The notes under the pieces were generated by a model. It did no database searches, was not told the DNA's origin, and saw nothing but the letters and a program-made list of their open reading frames with translations. Below, piece after piece: positions 19,289 to 26,928 of a stretch of DNA of 64,000 bases; the stretch's first letter is position 1, and every line of letters begins with the position of its first letter. The stretch covers positions 1 through 64,000 of the forward strand of contig JAGIAD010000010.1 of assembly GCA_017745075.1 (NCBI GenBank), given 5' to 3'. The stretch comes from Sphingobacteriaceae bacterium (GTDB lineage: Bacteria; Bacteroidota; Bacteroidia; Sphingobacteriales; Sphingobacteriaceae). The position numbers were made by a program, and so were the translations under genes.

Positions 19289-20146
19289 TTAATTATATAA
19301 GGTGCCGGTATTTACCACAGGCTGTACATGTTTATCGCCACAAAGTACAACCAGTAAATTGCTTACCATGGCTGCTTTACGTTCCTCATCCAGCTCAACA
19401 ATTCCTTTTTGTGATAATTTCTCCAAAGCCATCTCTACCATACCTACGGCGCCTTCAACAATTAATTTGCGGGCCGCAATAACAGCTGTAGCCTGTTGGC
19501 GCTGTAACATGGCGCTGGCTATTTCCGGTGCATAAGCCAGATGCGAAATCCTGGCCTCTAAAACTTCGATACCTGCACGTGATAGGCGCTCGTTCAGTTC
19601 GTTTTCCAAAAGCTCACTCACTTTTTCTGCGCCATCTTTTAAGGTAATGGTCGTTTCTTCGCCCTCGGCATGGTCATAAGGAAAAATATTGGCCAGGTGC
19701 CTTACTGCAGCTTCACTCTGTATGTTTACGTATTGCATGTAATTTTCAACAGAAAATACAGCTTTGGCTGTTTCGTTTACTTTCCAAACTACCACAGCAG
19801 CAATTTCAATCGGGTTGCCCAGCTTGTCGTTAACTTTTAGCTGTTGCCCGTTTAAATTGTTTGCTTTTAATGATACCCTTCTTTTTCCGGTTAGTGGGTT
19901 TACCCAGAAAAATCCATCGGCCTTTACTGTGCCGGTATATTTTCCGAACAGGGTGAGTACCATTGATTGGTTGGGGTTGATGATTAAAAAGCCAGGGAAT
20001 ATTAAAAATATATCTACTGCCAGTAAAATCCCTCCCCAGACAAAAATTTCTGAAACAAAACAGAAAATAGAAGCACCCAGTAATGCCAGGCTTAGTACGA
20101 ATGTTAAATAACCCGATGGCGGATTGATAATTTTTTCTTGATACAT
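19289..20146 (-). CDS. SPFH/Band 7 domain membrane protein
   Basis: The ATG at 20146 ([13 protein letters not shown]) is chosen; a TTG 66 bases upstream would add an unlikely extension. The 285-residue product has two close N-terminal hydrophobic segments, then an SPFH domain ([46 protein letters not shown]). A helical region follows ([37 protein letters not shown]). SPFH proteins oligomerise into membrane cages that organise microdomains or regulate proteases. This one belongs to the small flotillin-like class found in many bacteria. Confidence 0.88.
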   Translation of the reverse strand: MYQEKIINPPSGYLTFVLSLALLGASIFCFVSEIFVWGGILLAVDIFLIFPGFLIINPNQSMVLTLFGKYTGTVKADGFFWVNPLTGKRRVSLKANNLNGQQLKVNDKLGNPIEIAAVVVWKVNETAKAVFSVENYMQYVNIQSEAAVRHLANIFPYDHAEGEETTITLKDGAEKVSELLENELNERLSRAGIEVLEARISHLAYAPEIASAMLQRQQATAVIAARKLIVEGAVGMVEMALEKLSQKGIVELDEERKAAMVSNLLVVLCGDKHVQPVVNTGTLYN

Positions 20147-20265
20147 AATTGATATTAATTTGATATCATAAAGTAAAATATAAAATCTGGTATTTACAAA
20201 CAAAACGCGCAAAATTTATATTAGATAAAAATGTTATTTTTGACAATACAATAATTATTATCGTT

Positions 20266-22344
20266 TTGGCTAAAATCAAGAGAAACTCACACAAGATCCT
20301 TTACCGGAAGTATTCATCAAACCTAAAATATGTGATGATGATATTTACCGTTTTCATTATCACGCTATTCCTGCCCAAACAACCCAGATTCAGATATGAG
20401 TTTGAAAAAAACACGGTATGGAAGAACAAGGATCTGATTTCTCCCTTCAGTTTTGCTATTTTAAAAACCAACCCGCAGGTTAATGCCGATAAGAAGAATG
20501 CATTAAAAGATATTTTGCCTGTTTACCAGTTTGACAGAAGCATTATGGCAAATGCCCTTGAAGAATTTGCCAACGAATTTGATGTGAAATGGAAATCCAA
20601 GCAGCTTAACCCCAAAGATAAAGACGTATATAAAAGTGCTTCCTATAAATTGTTGCAGAGTATTTACCAGAAAGGGATTATCAGTTTAAATGTGAAACAC
20701 CAGGCTGGAGGTAAAAATTATGATTTTTCTTTGCTTGAAAATAATGTATCCCAGGAAAAAAATACCCAGGACGTTTTTACTGCAGAATCGGCACTGATTT
20801 TTTTTAAAGATAACTTTAAGGCCCCTAACCAGGTAATGGGCGATCTGGTTGCCAACCTGGCTATCGATCATATTACCCCAAACATTATATTTGATGAACG
20901 GTTAACCCAGACGATACAGGATAATACCCTGAGCAATATTTCTACCACCAAGGGGATGGTGCAAAAGGGAGAACTTATTGTAGCTAAGAATGATGTTATT
21001 GATGAGGAGATTTATCAGAAATTAGAATCTTACAAAGCAACTTACGATGCCCAGACCAAAACCATTGGCAGCAGGGCATTGGTTTATTTGGGGCAAGTAG
21101 TACTGGTTGGGTTTATAATCACCATTTTAATGTCGTTCCTTTTTCTCTTCAGGAAGGATATTTTTGCCGATAACCGCCAGCTTTCTTTAATCCTTATTGT
21201 GACCACCGGGATGTTGCTTGCGTTAACCTGGGCCATAAAGATGGAAATCCCGAGTTTGTATTACATCCCGTTTTGTGTGGTACCCATTATCATCAGGATT
21301 CTGTTTGATACGCGTTTGGCACTTTATCTCCACATGTTGGTGATTTTAATTGCCGGTTTCTTTGTAGCCAATAGTTTCGAATTTGTTTTTTACCAGGTTA
21401 CTGCCGGCATGGTTGCCATATTCAGCATAAAAAACTTTGTTAAGCGCGAGCGGTTCCTGGTGTCGGCATTGCTTATTCTTTTGGCTTATTTTGTTTCATT
21501 TGTTGGTATTGCCCTGCTGCGCGAAGGATCTTTCCGGGAAATAGAGTGGATGAGTTTTATCCCTTTTGTTTTTAGTGTACTCTTATCTCTTTTAGCTTAC
21601 CCGTTAATTTACCTGTTTGAGCGTATTTTTGGCATCACATCAGATGTAGCGCTAATTGAGCTGACCAATACCAACAATAAGCTGTTAAGAGAACTGGCCT
21701 TTAAAGCTCCCGGAACTTTTCAGCACTCTTTACAGGTGGCTAACCTGGCTGAGGCTGCCATATTTAAAATAGGAGGGAACTCTGTGCTGGTGAGGGCAGG
21801 GGCATTATACCACGATATTGGTAAAGTAGACAATCCACAGTATTTTATCGAAAATCAGAATACAGCTGTTAGTCCGCACGATAAATTACCTTATGAACAG
21901 AGTGCGCAGATCATTATTCAGCATGTGCACAAGGGGATTGAGATTTTAAGAAAAAACCAGATTCCGGAAGCGATTATCGATTTTATCAGAACGCACCATG
22001 GAAACACCCGGGTTGATTATTTTTATCAGTCGTTTTTGAAAAATTCGCCTGAAAAATTCGTCGATGAAAACATTTTCCGCTACCCCGGACCAATACCTTT
22101 TAGCAAAGAAACCGGTGTGTTAATGTTGGCAGATTCGGTCGAAGCGGCCTCAAGAAGTCTGAAAAATCCCGATGCACAGAACATAAATGACCTGGTTGAA
22201 CGCATAATTAACTACAAATTGGAGCAAAATCAGCTTGACGACTGCGATTTAACCTTAAAAGATATTGAAACTATCAAATTGATATTCAAGACGATGCTGA
22301 TGAGTATCTATCATGTGCGCATAGATTATCAACAAAATTTGTAA
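20266..22344 (+). CDS. 7TM-HD family phosphohydrolase (PgpH-type cyclic dinucleotide phosphodiesterase)
   Basis: The 692-residue product has an N-terminal helix, a large extracytoplasmic 7TMR-HDED domain (about residues 45-260), seven transmembrane helices and a C-terminal HD domain. The HD domain has HSLQVANLAEAA (His487), YHDIGKV (His516-Asp517), DKLPYEQSAQIIIQHVHKGI and THHGNTRV. This architecture is that of PgpH, which hydrolyses c-di-AMP. The TTG at 20266 is used because MAKIKRNSHK gives a basic cytoplasmic lead; the next ATG is at 20332. Upstream TATTTTTG resembles a -7 box. Confidence 0.88.
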   Translation: MAKIKRNSHKILYRKYSSNLKYVMMIFTVFIITLFLPKQPRFRYEFEKNTVWKNKDLISPFSFAILKTNPQVNADKKNALKDILPVYQFDRSIMANALEEFANEFDVKWKSKQLNPKDKDVYKSASYKLLQSIYQKGIISLNVKHQAGGKNYDFSLLENNVSQEKNTQDVFTAESALIFFKDNFKAPNQVMGDLVANLAIDHITPNIIFDERLTQTIQDNTLSNISTTKGMVQKGELIVAKNDVIDEEIYQKLESYKATYDAQTKTIGSRALVYLGQVVLVGFIITILMSFLFLFRKDIFADNRQLSLILIVTTGMLLALTWAIKMEIPSLYYIPFCVVPIIIRILFDTRLALYLHMLVILIAGFFVANSFEFVFYQVTAGMVAIFSIKNFVKRERFLVSALLILLAYFVSFVGIALLREGSFREIEWMSFIPFVFSVLLSLLAYPLIYLFERIFGITSDVALIELTNTNNKLLRELAFKAPGTFQHSLQVANLAEAAIFKIGGNSVLVRAGALYHDIGKVDNPQYFIENQNTAVSPHDKLPYEQSAQIIIQHVHKGIEILRKNQIPEAIIDFIRTHHGNTRVDYFYQSFLKNSPEKFVDENIFRYPGPIPFSKETGVLMLADSVEAASRSLKNPDAQNINDLVERIINYKLEQNQLDDCDLTLKDIETIKLIFKTMLMSIYHVRIDYQQNL

Positions 22345-22425
22345 TTTTTTTTTGTTGGATAACTTGTTTTACTATATTTGCAGACCTCAAAACAACGCTG
22401 GTAGGGCGAAAAAAAGAGGATAAAA

Positions 22426-22512
22426 GGTGAGGTGCCTGAGAGGCCGAAAGGAACAGTTTGCTAAACTGTCGTACTGGTAACGGTACCGCGGGTTCGAATC
22501 CCGCCCTCACCG
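22426..22512 (+). tRNA. tRNA-Ser (GCT)
   Basis: A class II tRNA of 87 bases. The acceptor GGTGAGG pairs with CCTCACC, the anticodon stem ACAGT/ACTGT encloses TTGCTAA (anticodon GCT), there is an extended variable arm, and the T arm is GCGGGTTCGAATCCCGC. CCA is not encoded. Confidence 0.96.
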
Positions 22513-22612
22513 CTGAAATAAAAAAAAGTTGGCAGATAGATGGAAAAACCCAATAAAATCCATATCTTTGCCATCCCTTAGAAATAAGGTTAAAAAAGGT
22601 GATACCAAAGTT

Positions 22613-22686
22613 CGGGATGTAGCGTAGCCCGGTATCGCGCCACATTTGGGATGTGGAGGTCGTAGGTTCGAATCCTGCCATCCCGA
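22613..22686 (+). tRNA. tRNA-Pro (TGG), copy 1
   Basis: 74 bases. The acceptor CGGGATG pairs with CATCCCG, the anticodon stem CCACA/TGTGG encloses TTTGGGA (anticodon TGG), and the T loop is TTCGAAT. CCA is not encoded. Confidence 0.97.
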
Positions 22687-22739
22687 CTAAAAGTTCAATC
22701 CACTTTACAACAGGATTAAAAAAAGACCGATACCAAGTT

Positions 22740-22813
22740 CGGGGTGTAGCGTAGCCCGGTATCGCGCCACATTTGGGATGTGGAGGTCGTAGGTTCGAAT
22801 CCTGCCACCCCGA
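22740..22813 (+). tRNA. tRNA-Pro (TGG), copy 2
   Basis: 74 bases, matching copy 1 except in the acceptor stem, which is CGGGGTG/CACCCCG, a compensated A:T to G:C change. The preceding spacer is also similar, pointing to tandem duplication. Confidence 0.97.
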
Positions 22814-22822
22814 CTTTATTAG

Positions 22823-22855
22823 ACAAGACAGTTTTTTACTGTCTTGTTTTTTTTT
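22823..22855 (+). terminator. Terminator of the tRNA cluster
   Basis: A 10-bp perfect stem ACAAGACAGT with a TTTTT loop is followed by a long T tract, 10 bases after the last tRNA. Confidence 0.92.
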
Positions 22856-22863
22856 ATTCAAAA

Positions 22864-22985
22864 TCAGCCTCCAGACTGCTTACACCAATAAATTTTTACA
22901 GCTTTTCTCTTTTCTACTACTTCATAGATGGTAAGTAGGTAATAGACTTTGTTATACGATAATGTATCGCTTGGTCGTCTGCCAA
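22864..22985 (-). pseudogene. Possible remnant of a small gene (RelE/ParE-like tail)
   Basis: On the minus strand the frame ending at 22864 reads about 38 codons without a stop, including VYYLLTIYEVVEKRKAVKIY, which has the feel of the C-terminal strands of RelE/ParE toxins. An in-frame stop lies just upstream and I find no start, so at most this is a decayed fragment. The assignment is weak. Confidence 0.2.
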
Positions 22986-23034
22986 ATTTTCACCACACAA
23001 TAACTCAGCTTAAAGAAGTACCTCAGGGGTTAAT

Positions 23035-23661
23035 TTATAGCTCCCTTTTGTATTTGGCGCCTGCCCTGCGCAGCATGTCGTGGTAACTTTGATACCTGGC
23101 TTCTATAGCAGTTCCTTTATTGCGGGCAATGTGGAAGTTGATATAGTCGAGCAGGGTCATTTCATCGTATTGGTCGATTTTGTTCAAATCGAGTTTCCAT
23201 TTAATGGCATCCAGCAAGAAATCTTCGAATTTTTCGGCTACGGCATATTTTAAAAGGTTTCCCTCTCTGATATCAAAGGTACTGGCGTTGCATCCGGTGT
23301 ATCCTGTTTGCTGATAGATTTTCCACATAGAAGAAATTTTTTCTGCGATGGTTTGCGCGTTGTCTTTTAAGGTGTCGACTTTGGCAGCGAGGTAGAAGCG
23401 CTGTTGGTACATGTATTTAAATCTGCTGCCGTACTCTTCTGGTGGTGTGCGATCTGCTACAATCATGCAGATGTTCTGCATTTTTTTTAGGTTGTATTCG
23501 GGAAAGAGTTTTTGTAGCAAGTCATGGGCTGCACTGATTTTCATGCCTGGTTTTTGAGACAGGAATTGGCTGATTCGTGATTCCTCCCTGGTCTGTGCAA
23601 ATATGGTGTGAGTGAATAGCAGGAGCAAAATACTGATGAATATTTGGTGCAAGATTTTCAT
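23035..23661 (-). CDS. Exported protein of unknown function
   Basis: The 208-residue product has a clear Sec signal peptide (MKILHQIFISILLLLFTHTIFAQ). The mature part is mainly helical with HDLLQKLFPEYNLKKMQN, EKFEDFLLDAIKWKLDLN and DEMTLLDYINFHIARNKGT; the last resembles a terminal ankyrin-type repeat. I recognise no characterised family. It is transcribed alone between the tRNA cluster and a divergent VOC gene. Confidence 0.7.
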   Translation of the reverse strand: MKILHQIFISILLLLFTHTIFAQTREESRISQFLSQKPGMKISAAHDLLQKLFPEYNLKKMQNICMIVADRTPPEEYGSRFKYMYQQRFYLAAKVDTLKDNAQTIAEKISSMWKIYQQTGYTGCNASTFDIREGNLLKYAVAEKFEDFLLDAIKWKLDLNKIDQYDEMTLLDYINFHIARNKGTAIEARYQSYHDMLRRAGAKYKREL

Positions 23662-23872
23662 AGTTTGAAAATAGTAAAAAATGGCGAGAGTTTTCTGAAG
23701 GTTTTTTGACAGTGTATTCTTATTTGCTCAGGTGTAGCGAAACAGGGTGAATGCTTAATTTTCCGCATGAAATAACACTTGCCCCTTATCTTGAGCAAAA
23801 AAAATATACCCCTGACAAACAGCTGTCACAGAGCTTCCTGAAATTTGCCTGAAACAAATTAAAAGACAAATT

Positions 23873-24283
23873 ATGAATCTCGTTTCAATCAGAATTATTA
23901 CCGATGACGTCGGTAAATTAATGGAATTTTATGAACAGGTAACTCAATTAAAGGGTGTTCGTTTTACAGAAGACTTTGCGGAGCTTCAAATGGCTAATGC
24001 AACGCTGGCTATTGGAAGTACAAAAACATTGCAGTTTTTTGGAGGAGAAGAAGTTGCCAGGGCTGCCGAAAACCGTACAACAATAATTGAATTTATTACA
24101 AATGATGTAGACCGGATTTACCAGGAGCAATCTGCTTTCTTGACCAACTTTTTAGTGCAACAGCCCAAAACGATGCCATGGGGAAATCGTTCGCTGCTGT
24201 TCCGTGATCCTGATGGGAACCTGGTCAATTTTTTTACGCCAGTAAGCGCTGATGCGGTCAAAAAATTTGCGGGTAAAATTTAA
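23873..24283 (+). CDS. VOC (glyoxalase/bleomycin-resistance fold) protein
   Basis: The 136-residue product shows paired beta-alpha-beta-beta-beta modules of the vicinal oxygen chelate fold: SIRIITDDVGKLMEFYEQVT at the N-terminus, FAELQMANATLAIGS, then TTIIEFITNDVDRIYQEQ and the conserved end MPWGNRSLLFRDPDGNLVNF. Members include glyoxalase I, dioxygenases and drug-binding proteins. The substrate cannot be inferred. It is monocistronic. Confidence 0.88.
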   Translation: MNLVSIRIITDDVGKLMEFYEQVTQLKGVRFTEDFAELQMANATLAIGSTKTLQFFGGEEVARAAENRTTIIEFITNDVDRIYQEQSAFLTNFLVQQPKTMPWGNRSLLFRDPDGNLVNFFTPVSADAVKKFAGKI

Positions 24284-24380
24284 ATCAATTACAGCTCTGA
24301 TGTAATCGTAAAAGCTAACTCAGTGCGTAATTTAGTAAAAAAGGGTATCGAACAAGATTCCCTTTTCTAAAACTGGTTAA

Positions 24381-24686
24381 TTATTCAGCATTAATGTTCC
24401 CGTTCTCCAGATGGGCAATACGGAATATTTCCTTTGAAATAATGGTGATATTTTCTTTCAGCTTATCCAGATTACAATTTAAGGTGCCAATAAGAATGGG
24501 CAGTTCCATCATTTCTTCCATAAATTCCATTTTTAATGAACATCCGGGAATATTTTCTGTACTACCTTTTAAAAGTGAAAAAATTTCGCTGGCTTCCTTT
24601 TTATTCCCACCAAGAAAAAATTTGCCATAGTTGATTTTTCCACCTGGCCCTTCAAGGCTCAGGTTGATGGTAAAATGGGTTTCCAT
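24381..24686 (-). CDS. Hypothetical protein (101 aa)
   Basis: A small soluble protein starting METHFTINLSLEGPGGKINY with FFLGGNKKEASEIFSLLKG and LDKLKENITIISKEIFRI. No signal peptide or membrane helix. It has balanced composition and predicted alternating strands and helices. It precedes hsp20 in reverse order but is separated from it by a terminator. I do not recognise a characterised family. Confidence 0.6.
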   Translation of the reverse strand: METHFTINLSLEGPGGKINYGKFFLGGNKKEASEIFSLLKGSTENIPGCSLKMEFMEEMMELPILIGTLNCNLDKLKENITIISKEIFRIAHLENGNINAE

Positions 24687-24736
24687 AGCTAAACAGTTAT
24701 AATTTTCTACATGAATTTCAGTATAGTATCAATAAA

Positions 24737-24759
24737 AAGTGCCGCATTTAGCGGCACTT
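24737..24759 (-). terminator. Terminator downstream of hsp20
   Basis: AAGTGCCGC pairs with GCGGCACTT around a 5-base loop. The minus strand continues into TTTT. It lies just past the hsp20 stop. Confidence 0.85.
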
Positions 24760-24765
24760 GAGAAA

Positions 24766-25206
24766 TTATTGTATTTCGATCTGTCTGGAAACCGCTGTGG
24801 CTTCTTCTTTTTTTGGAATGTTAAGATGGAGGATGCCATCAGTATAAGCAGCCTGAATGTGTTCAACGTCAGCACTCTCCGGAAGGGTGAAGGCCCTGGT
24901 AAATGCCGAGTAGCTGTATTCCCTTCTGTTATAGGTTTTACCATCACTATTGTTTTCAGTCTGCTGCGCAGTAGAAATGGTTAGCATATCTCGCTCAACA
25001 GATACCTTGAAATCGTCTTTTTTTAATCCGGGTGCAGCCAGTTCGATGTGGTACTCTTCATTCGATTCGGAAATGTTGACTGCTGGTACACTGCTTAAAC
25101 GACGATCTGTGAAAAAGGTATCGCCTAATACGGATTCGAAGATATCATTAAAGCCTGGCAATAATGAACTGTTCTTCTTTTCTGGATTGAATTTAACCAA
25201 TGTCAT
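24766..25206 (-). CDS. Hsp20/alpha-crystallin small heat-shock protein
   Basis: The 146-residue product contains an alpha-crystallin domain: EYHIELAAPGLKKDDF, a YSAFTRAFTLPESADVE segment, and the A-x-x-x-G-x-L-like YTDGILHLNIPK. A C-terminal IEI matches the I-x-I oligomerisation motif. It acts as an ATP-independent holdase for unfolding proteins. The start is preceded by AAAAGGAGAAAAACT, a Shine-Dalgarno-like site that is unusual in Bacteroidota. Several inverted repeats lie farther upstream (25348-25405). Confidence 0.95.
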   Translation of the reverse strand: MTLVKFNPEKKNSSLLPGFNDIFESVLGDTFFTDRRLSSVPAVNISESNEEYHIELAAPGLKKDDFKVSVERDMLTISTAQQTENNSDGKTYNRREYSYSAFTRAFTLPESADVEHIQAAYTDGILHLNIPKKEEATAVSRQIEIQ

Positions 25207-25550
25207 AGTTTTTCTCCTTTTAATGTTTTAATAATAAATGGACTATAAAATCAATTAATTTAACGTTTTAACCTTTTTTGAGGTTACGTGTTAAGAGAAT
25301 CAAGCACTATGCCAAGGCCCAAATAGTGTGCAGATGAGCAGTTTTCGCTGAAAAAATTGCATAAAAAATGAAAATTTTTCAGTTTCATTGCTGAAATTTT
25401 TTCAGTCTCTGTAAGGCTGATTATAGGGTTGGAGCGTAGAGAAAGCACCTTTATGATCATTTCAACAGTTTTTTATATTCAGCAGTTCCTGACACATGAT
25501 GTCCGGTCAAAAGGAGAGAAGGGAACAGGCAATAGCTGAGCAGCTTAACA
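25207..25550. promoter_or_regulatory. hsp20 upstream region with repeated CTGAAA/TTTCAG palindromes
   Basis: No gene is seen in this stretch. CTGAAAAAATT (25348-25358) is repeated in inverted form at 25395-25405, itself part of the palindrome CTGAAATTTTTTCAG (25391-25405). Another near-palindrome TGAAAATTTTTCA lies at 25369-25381. These could be operators for heat-shock control or terminator-like structures. Confidence 0.4.
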
Positions 25551-25997
25551 TTACTGAGTTCGTTCAAAATAGATGATATTATTATCAAAATTGCCCTGGT
25601 AAGGATTTCCTTTTGCTCGGAAACCATTGGCCATGAGAAAACGCTGACTGCTGGGGGTTGCTGTGGTAGAAAAGATAATGCCATGATGATAGCTTATTTT
25701 TTCAAGTAACATCCGCTTTAATGTGCTACTGATTCCCTTTTTACGAACTGACTCACGGGTAAATGAATAACCGATCTCTAAGAATGGCTTATCTATATTG
25801 TTGATAATACCGGCCTTTTTATATACATCTTGCAGGTAAGAAACTGAAGGCCTTTTAATAGCCGAAATTCCCACCAGTTTTTTTCCGTTATAGCAGAAGG
25901 CGAGGAATGCTGCATTGAAAATCTTTAATGGCAGATCAACCGGCGAAACCTTATTCCCCTTTCTCAATAATAAATAAAAGCGGTGGAGCTGGATCAT
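25551..25997 (-). CDS. GNAT-like acetyltransferase
   Basis: The ATG at 25997 (MIQLHRFYLLLRKGNKVSP) is preferred; a longer frame begins at 26102 but its extra 35 residues look non-coding. The 148-residue product has AFLAFCYNGKKLVGISAIKR, EIGYSFTRESVRKKGISSTL, in which RKKGIS matches the acetyl-CoA pyrophosphate-binding R/Q-x-x-G-x-G/A loop, and a C-terminal FLMANGFRAKGNPYQG. The substrate is unknown. The family is diverse and the assignment rests on the loop and fold order. Confidence 0.72.
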   Translation of the reverse strand: MIQLHRFYLLLRKGNKVSPVDLPLKIFNAAFLAFCYNGKKLVGISAIKRPSVSYLQDVYKKAGIINNIDKPFLEIGYSFTRESVRKKGISSTLKRMLLEKISYHHGIIFSTTATPSSQRFLMANGFRAKGNPYQGNFDNNIIYFERTQ

Positions 25998-26147
25998 AGA
26001 GCAATCGCATGGTCTCCTGATTTCAAAATGGCAATTACCGAGAAAATTCGGTTGATTATAGCCCTGATAAAATACCAGGCCGGTAGATATATTGTGGTTC
26101 ATCAGAATAAATTTAGGAAAGTGTTCAATCTGCCGGTTCTTGTCAGC

Positions 26148-26417
26148 TTATTTGTTTTTGGCACTTAACGAGGTGCGTAAAGGACCCGATAGGGCCAACA
26201 TTTCGCATACTTTATCGTTCCAGTCTATCAACGCATCTTCAGGTGAGGTACCAAGGCCTGAAACATCGTGTTCCTCTTCAAAAGATAATACCGCGTAAAA
26301 GCAATCACCATCCTGATATACAGAAGGTTTAAATTGCATAACAAAAGTGGGTAACTTAAACCTGTTATAATCAAAATCAACCAGTTTTCCTGGGATCGTT
26401 CGGGCCTGCTGTTTCAT
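26148..26417 (-). CDS. Small conserved protein, possibly HicB-like
   Basis: The 89-residue soluble product contains FVMQFKPSVYQDGDCFYAVL then SGLGTSPEDALIDWNDKVCE. The order of a short beta sheet, a GLGTSPEDAL turn and a helix is reminiscent of the HicB-type partial RNase-H fold. No HicA-like toxin is next to it. It lies upstream of the GNAT gene on the same strand with a 150-base gap. Function unknown. Confidence 0.6.
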   Translation of the reverse strand: MKQQARTIPGKLVDFDYNRFKLPTFVMQFKPSVYQDGDCFYAVLSFEEEHDVSGLGTSPEDALIDWNDKVCEMLALSGPLRTSLSAKNK

Positions 26418-26697
26418 AGCTTAATGTTTTATTGAAACATTGTTTTTACCTGTTTTATGCTTTCGATAAGCAAACTTGATTACAAGTTAACCTAACAATA
26501 TTTCCTTAAGGTTAGCTGGTTGTTGTTTGTGTGTTAAATGTTGCAGGGCGATTTTTTTGAAAAAATATGATTACAGCGTACTTTTTAATGCGAATGGTAT
26601 TATAATGGTAAGGAAATGAGATAGATAAAATAAAGAATTTTTGCGCTTAATCCTTTTGGCTCAGACACAGTCAAACACGATATATACTATTCCGATA

Positions 26698-26838
26698 ATG
26701 AGGGTTGAAAAGAAAATTTTAAAAGCATCAGATAAAACCGGGAGTGAGGAAAGTGAAACTGTTTTTCCAAAAGGAATGATCGTTTTTATCCTTTTGCTAA
26801 GTGCAATACTCATGTTATTGATTTTCCTTAAACACTAA
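26698..26838 (+). CDS. Small single-pass membrane protein (46 aa)
   Basis: From ATG 26698 the product starts MRVEKKILKASDKTGSEE and ends with one hydrophobic helix (GMIVFILLLSAILMLLIFL) and Lys-His. A TTG frame from 26641 would add 19 residues and is less likely. The topology, a charged N-terminus with a C-terminal anchor, is common in small Bacteroidota membrane proteins. No family recognised. Confidence 0.45.
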   Translation: MRVEKKILKASDKTGSEESETVFPKGMIVFILLLSAILMLLIFLKH

Positions 26839-26928
26839 ACTGCGTTGATATACCTTCTTATTTCAGAGGAGTATTCAGTACGGTTATAAATTCTGGCTAT
26901 ATTTATATTAAGATTCGTTTTTCAGGGC

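Noticed and set aside
22286..22861. Minus-strand 191-aa frame with GWQDSNLRPPHPKCG and MAGFEPTTSTSQMW motifs
   Set aside because: It is antisense to the three tRNA genes and their spacers; this peptide pattern is the well-known artefact of translating tRNA sequences.
24739..25231. Plus-strand frames opposite hsp20
   Set aside because: Antisense of a clear Hsp20 gene and its terminator.
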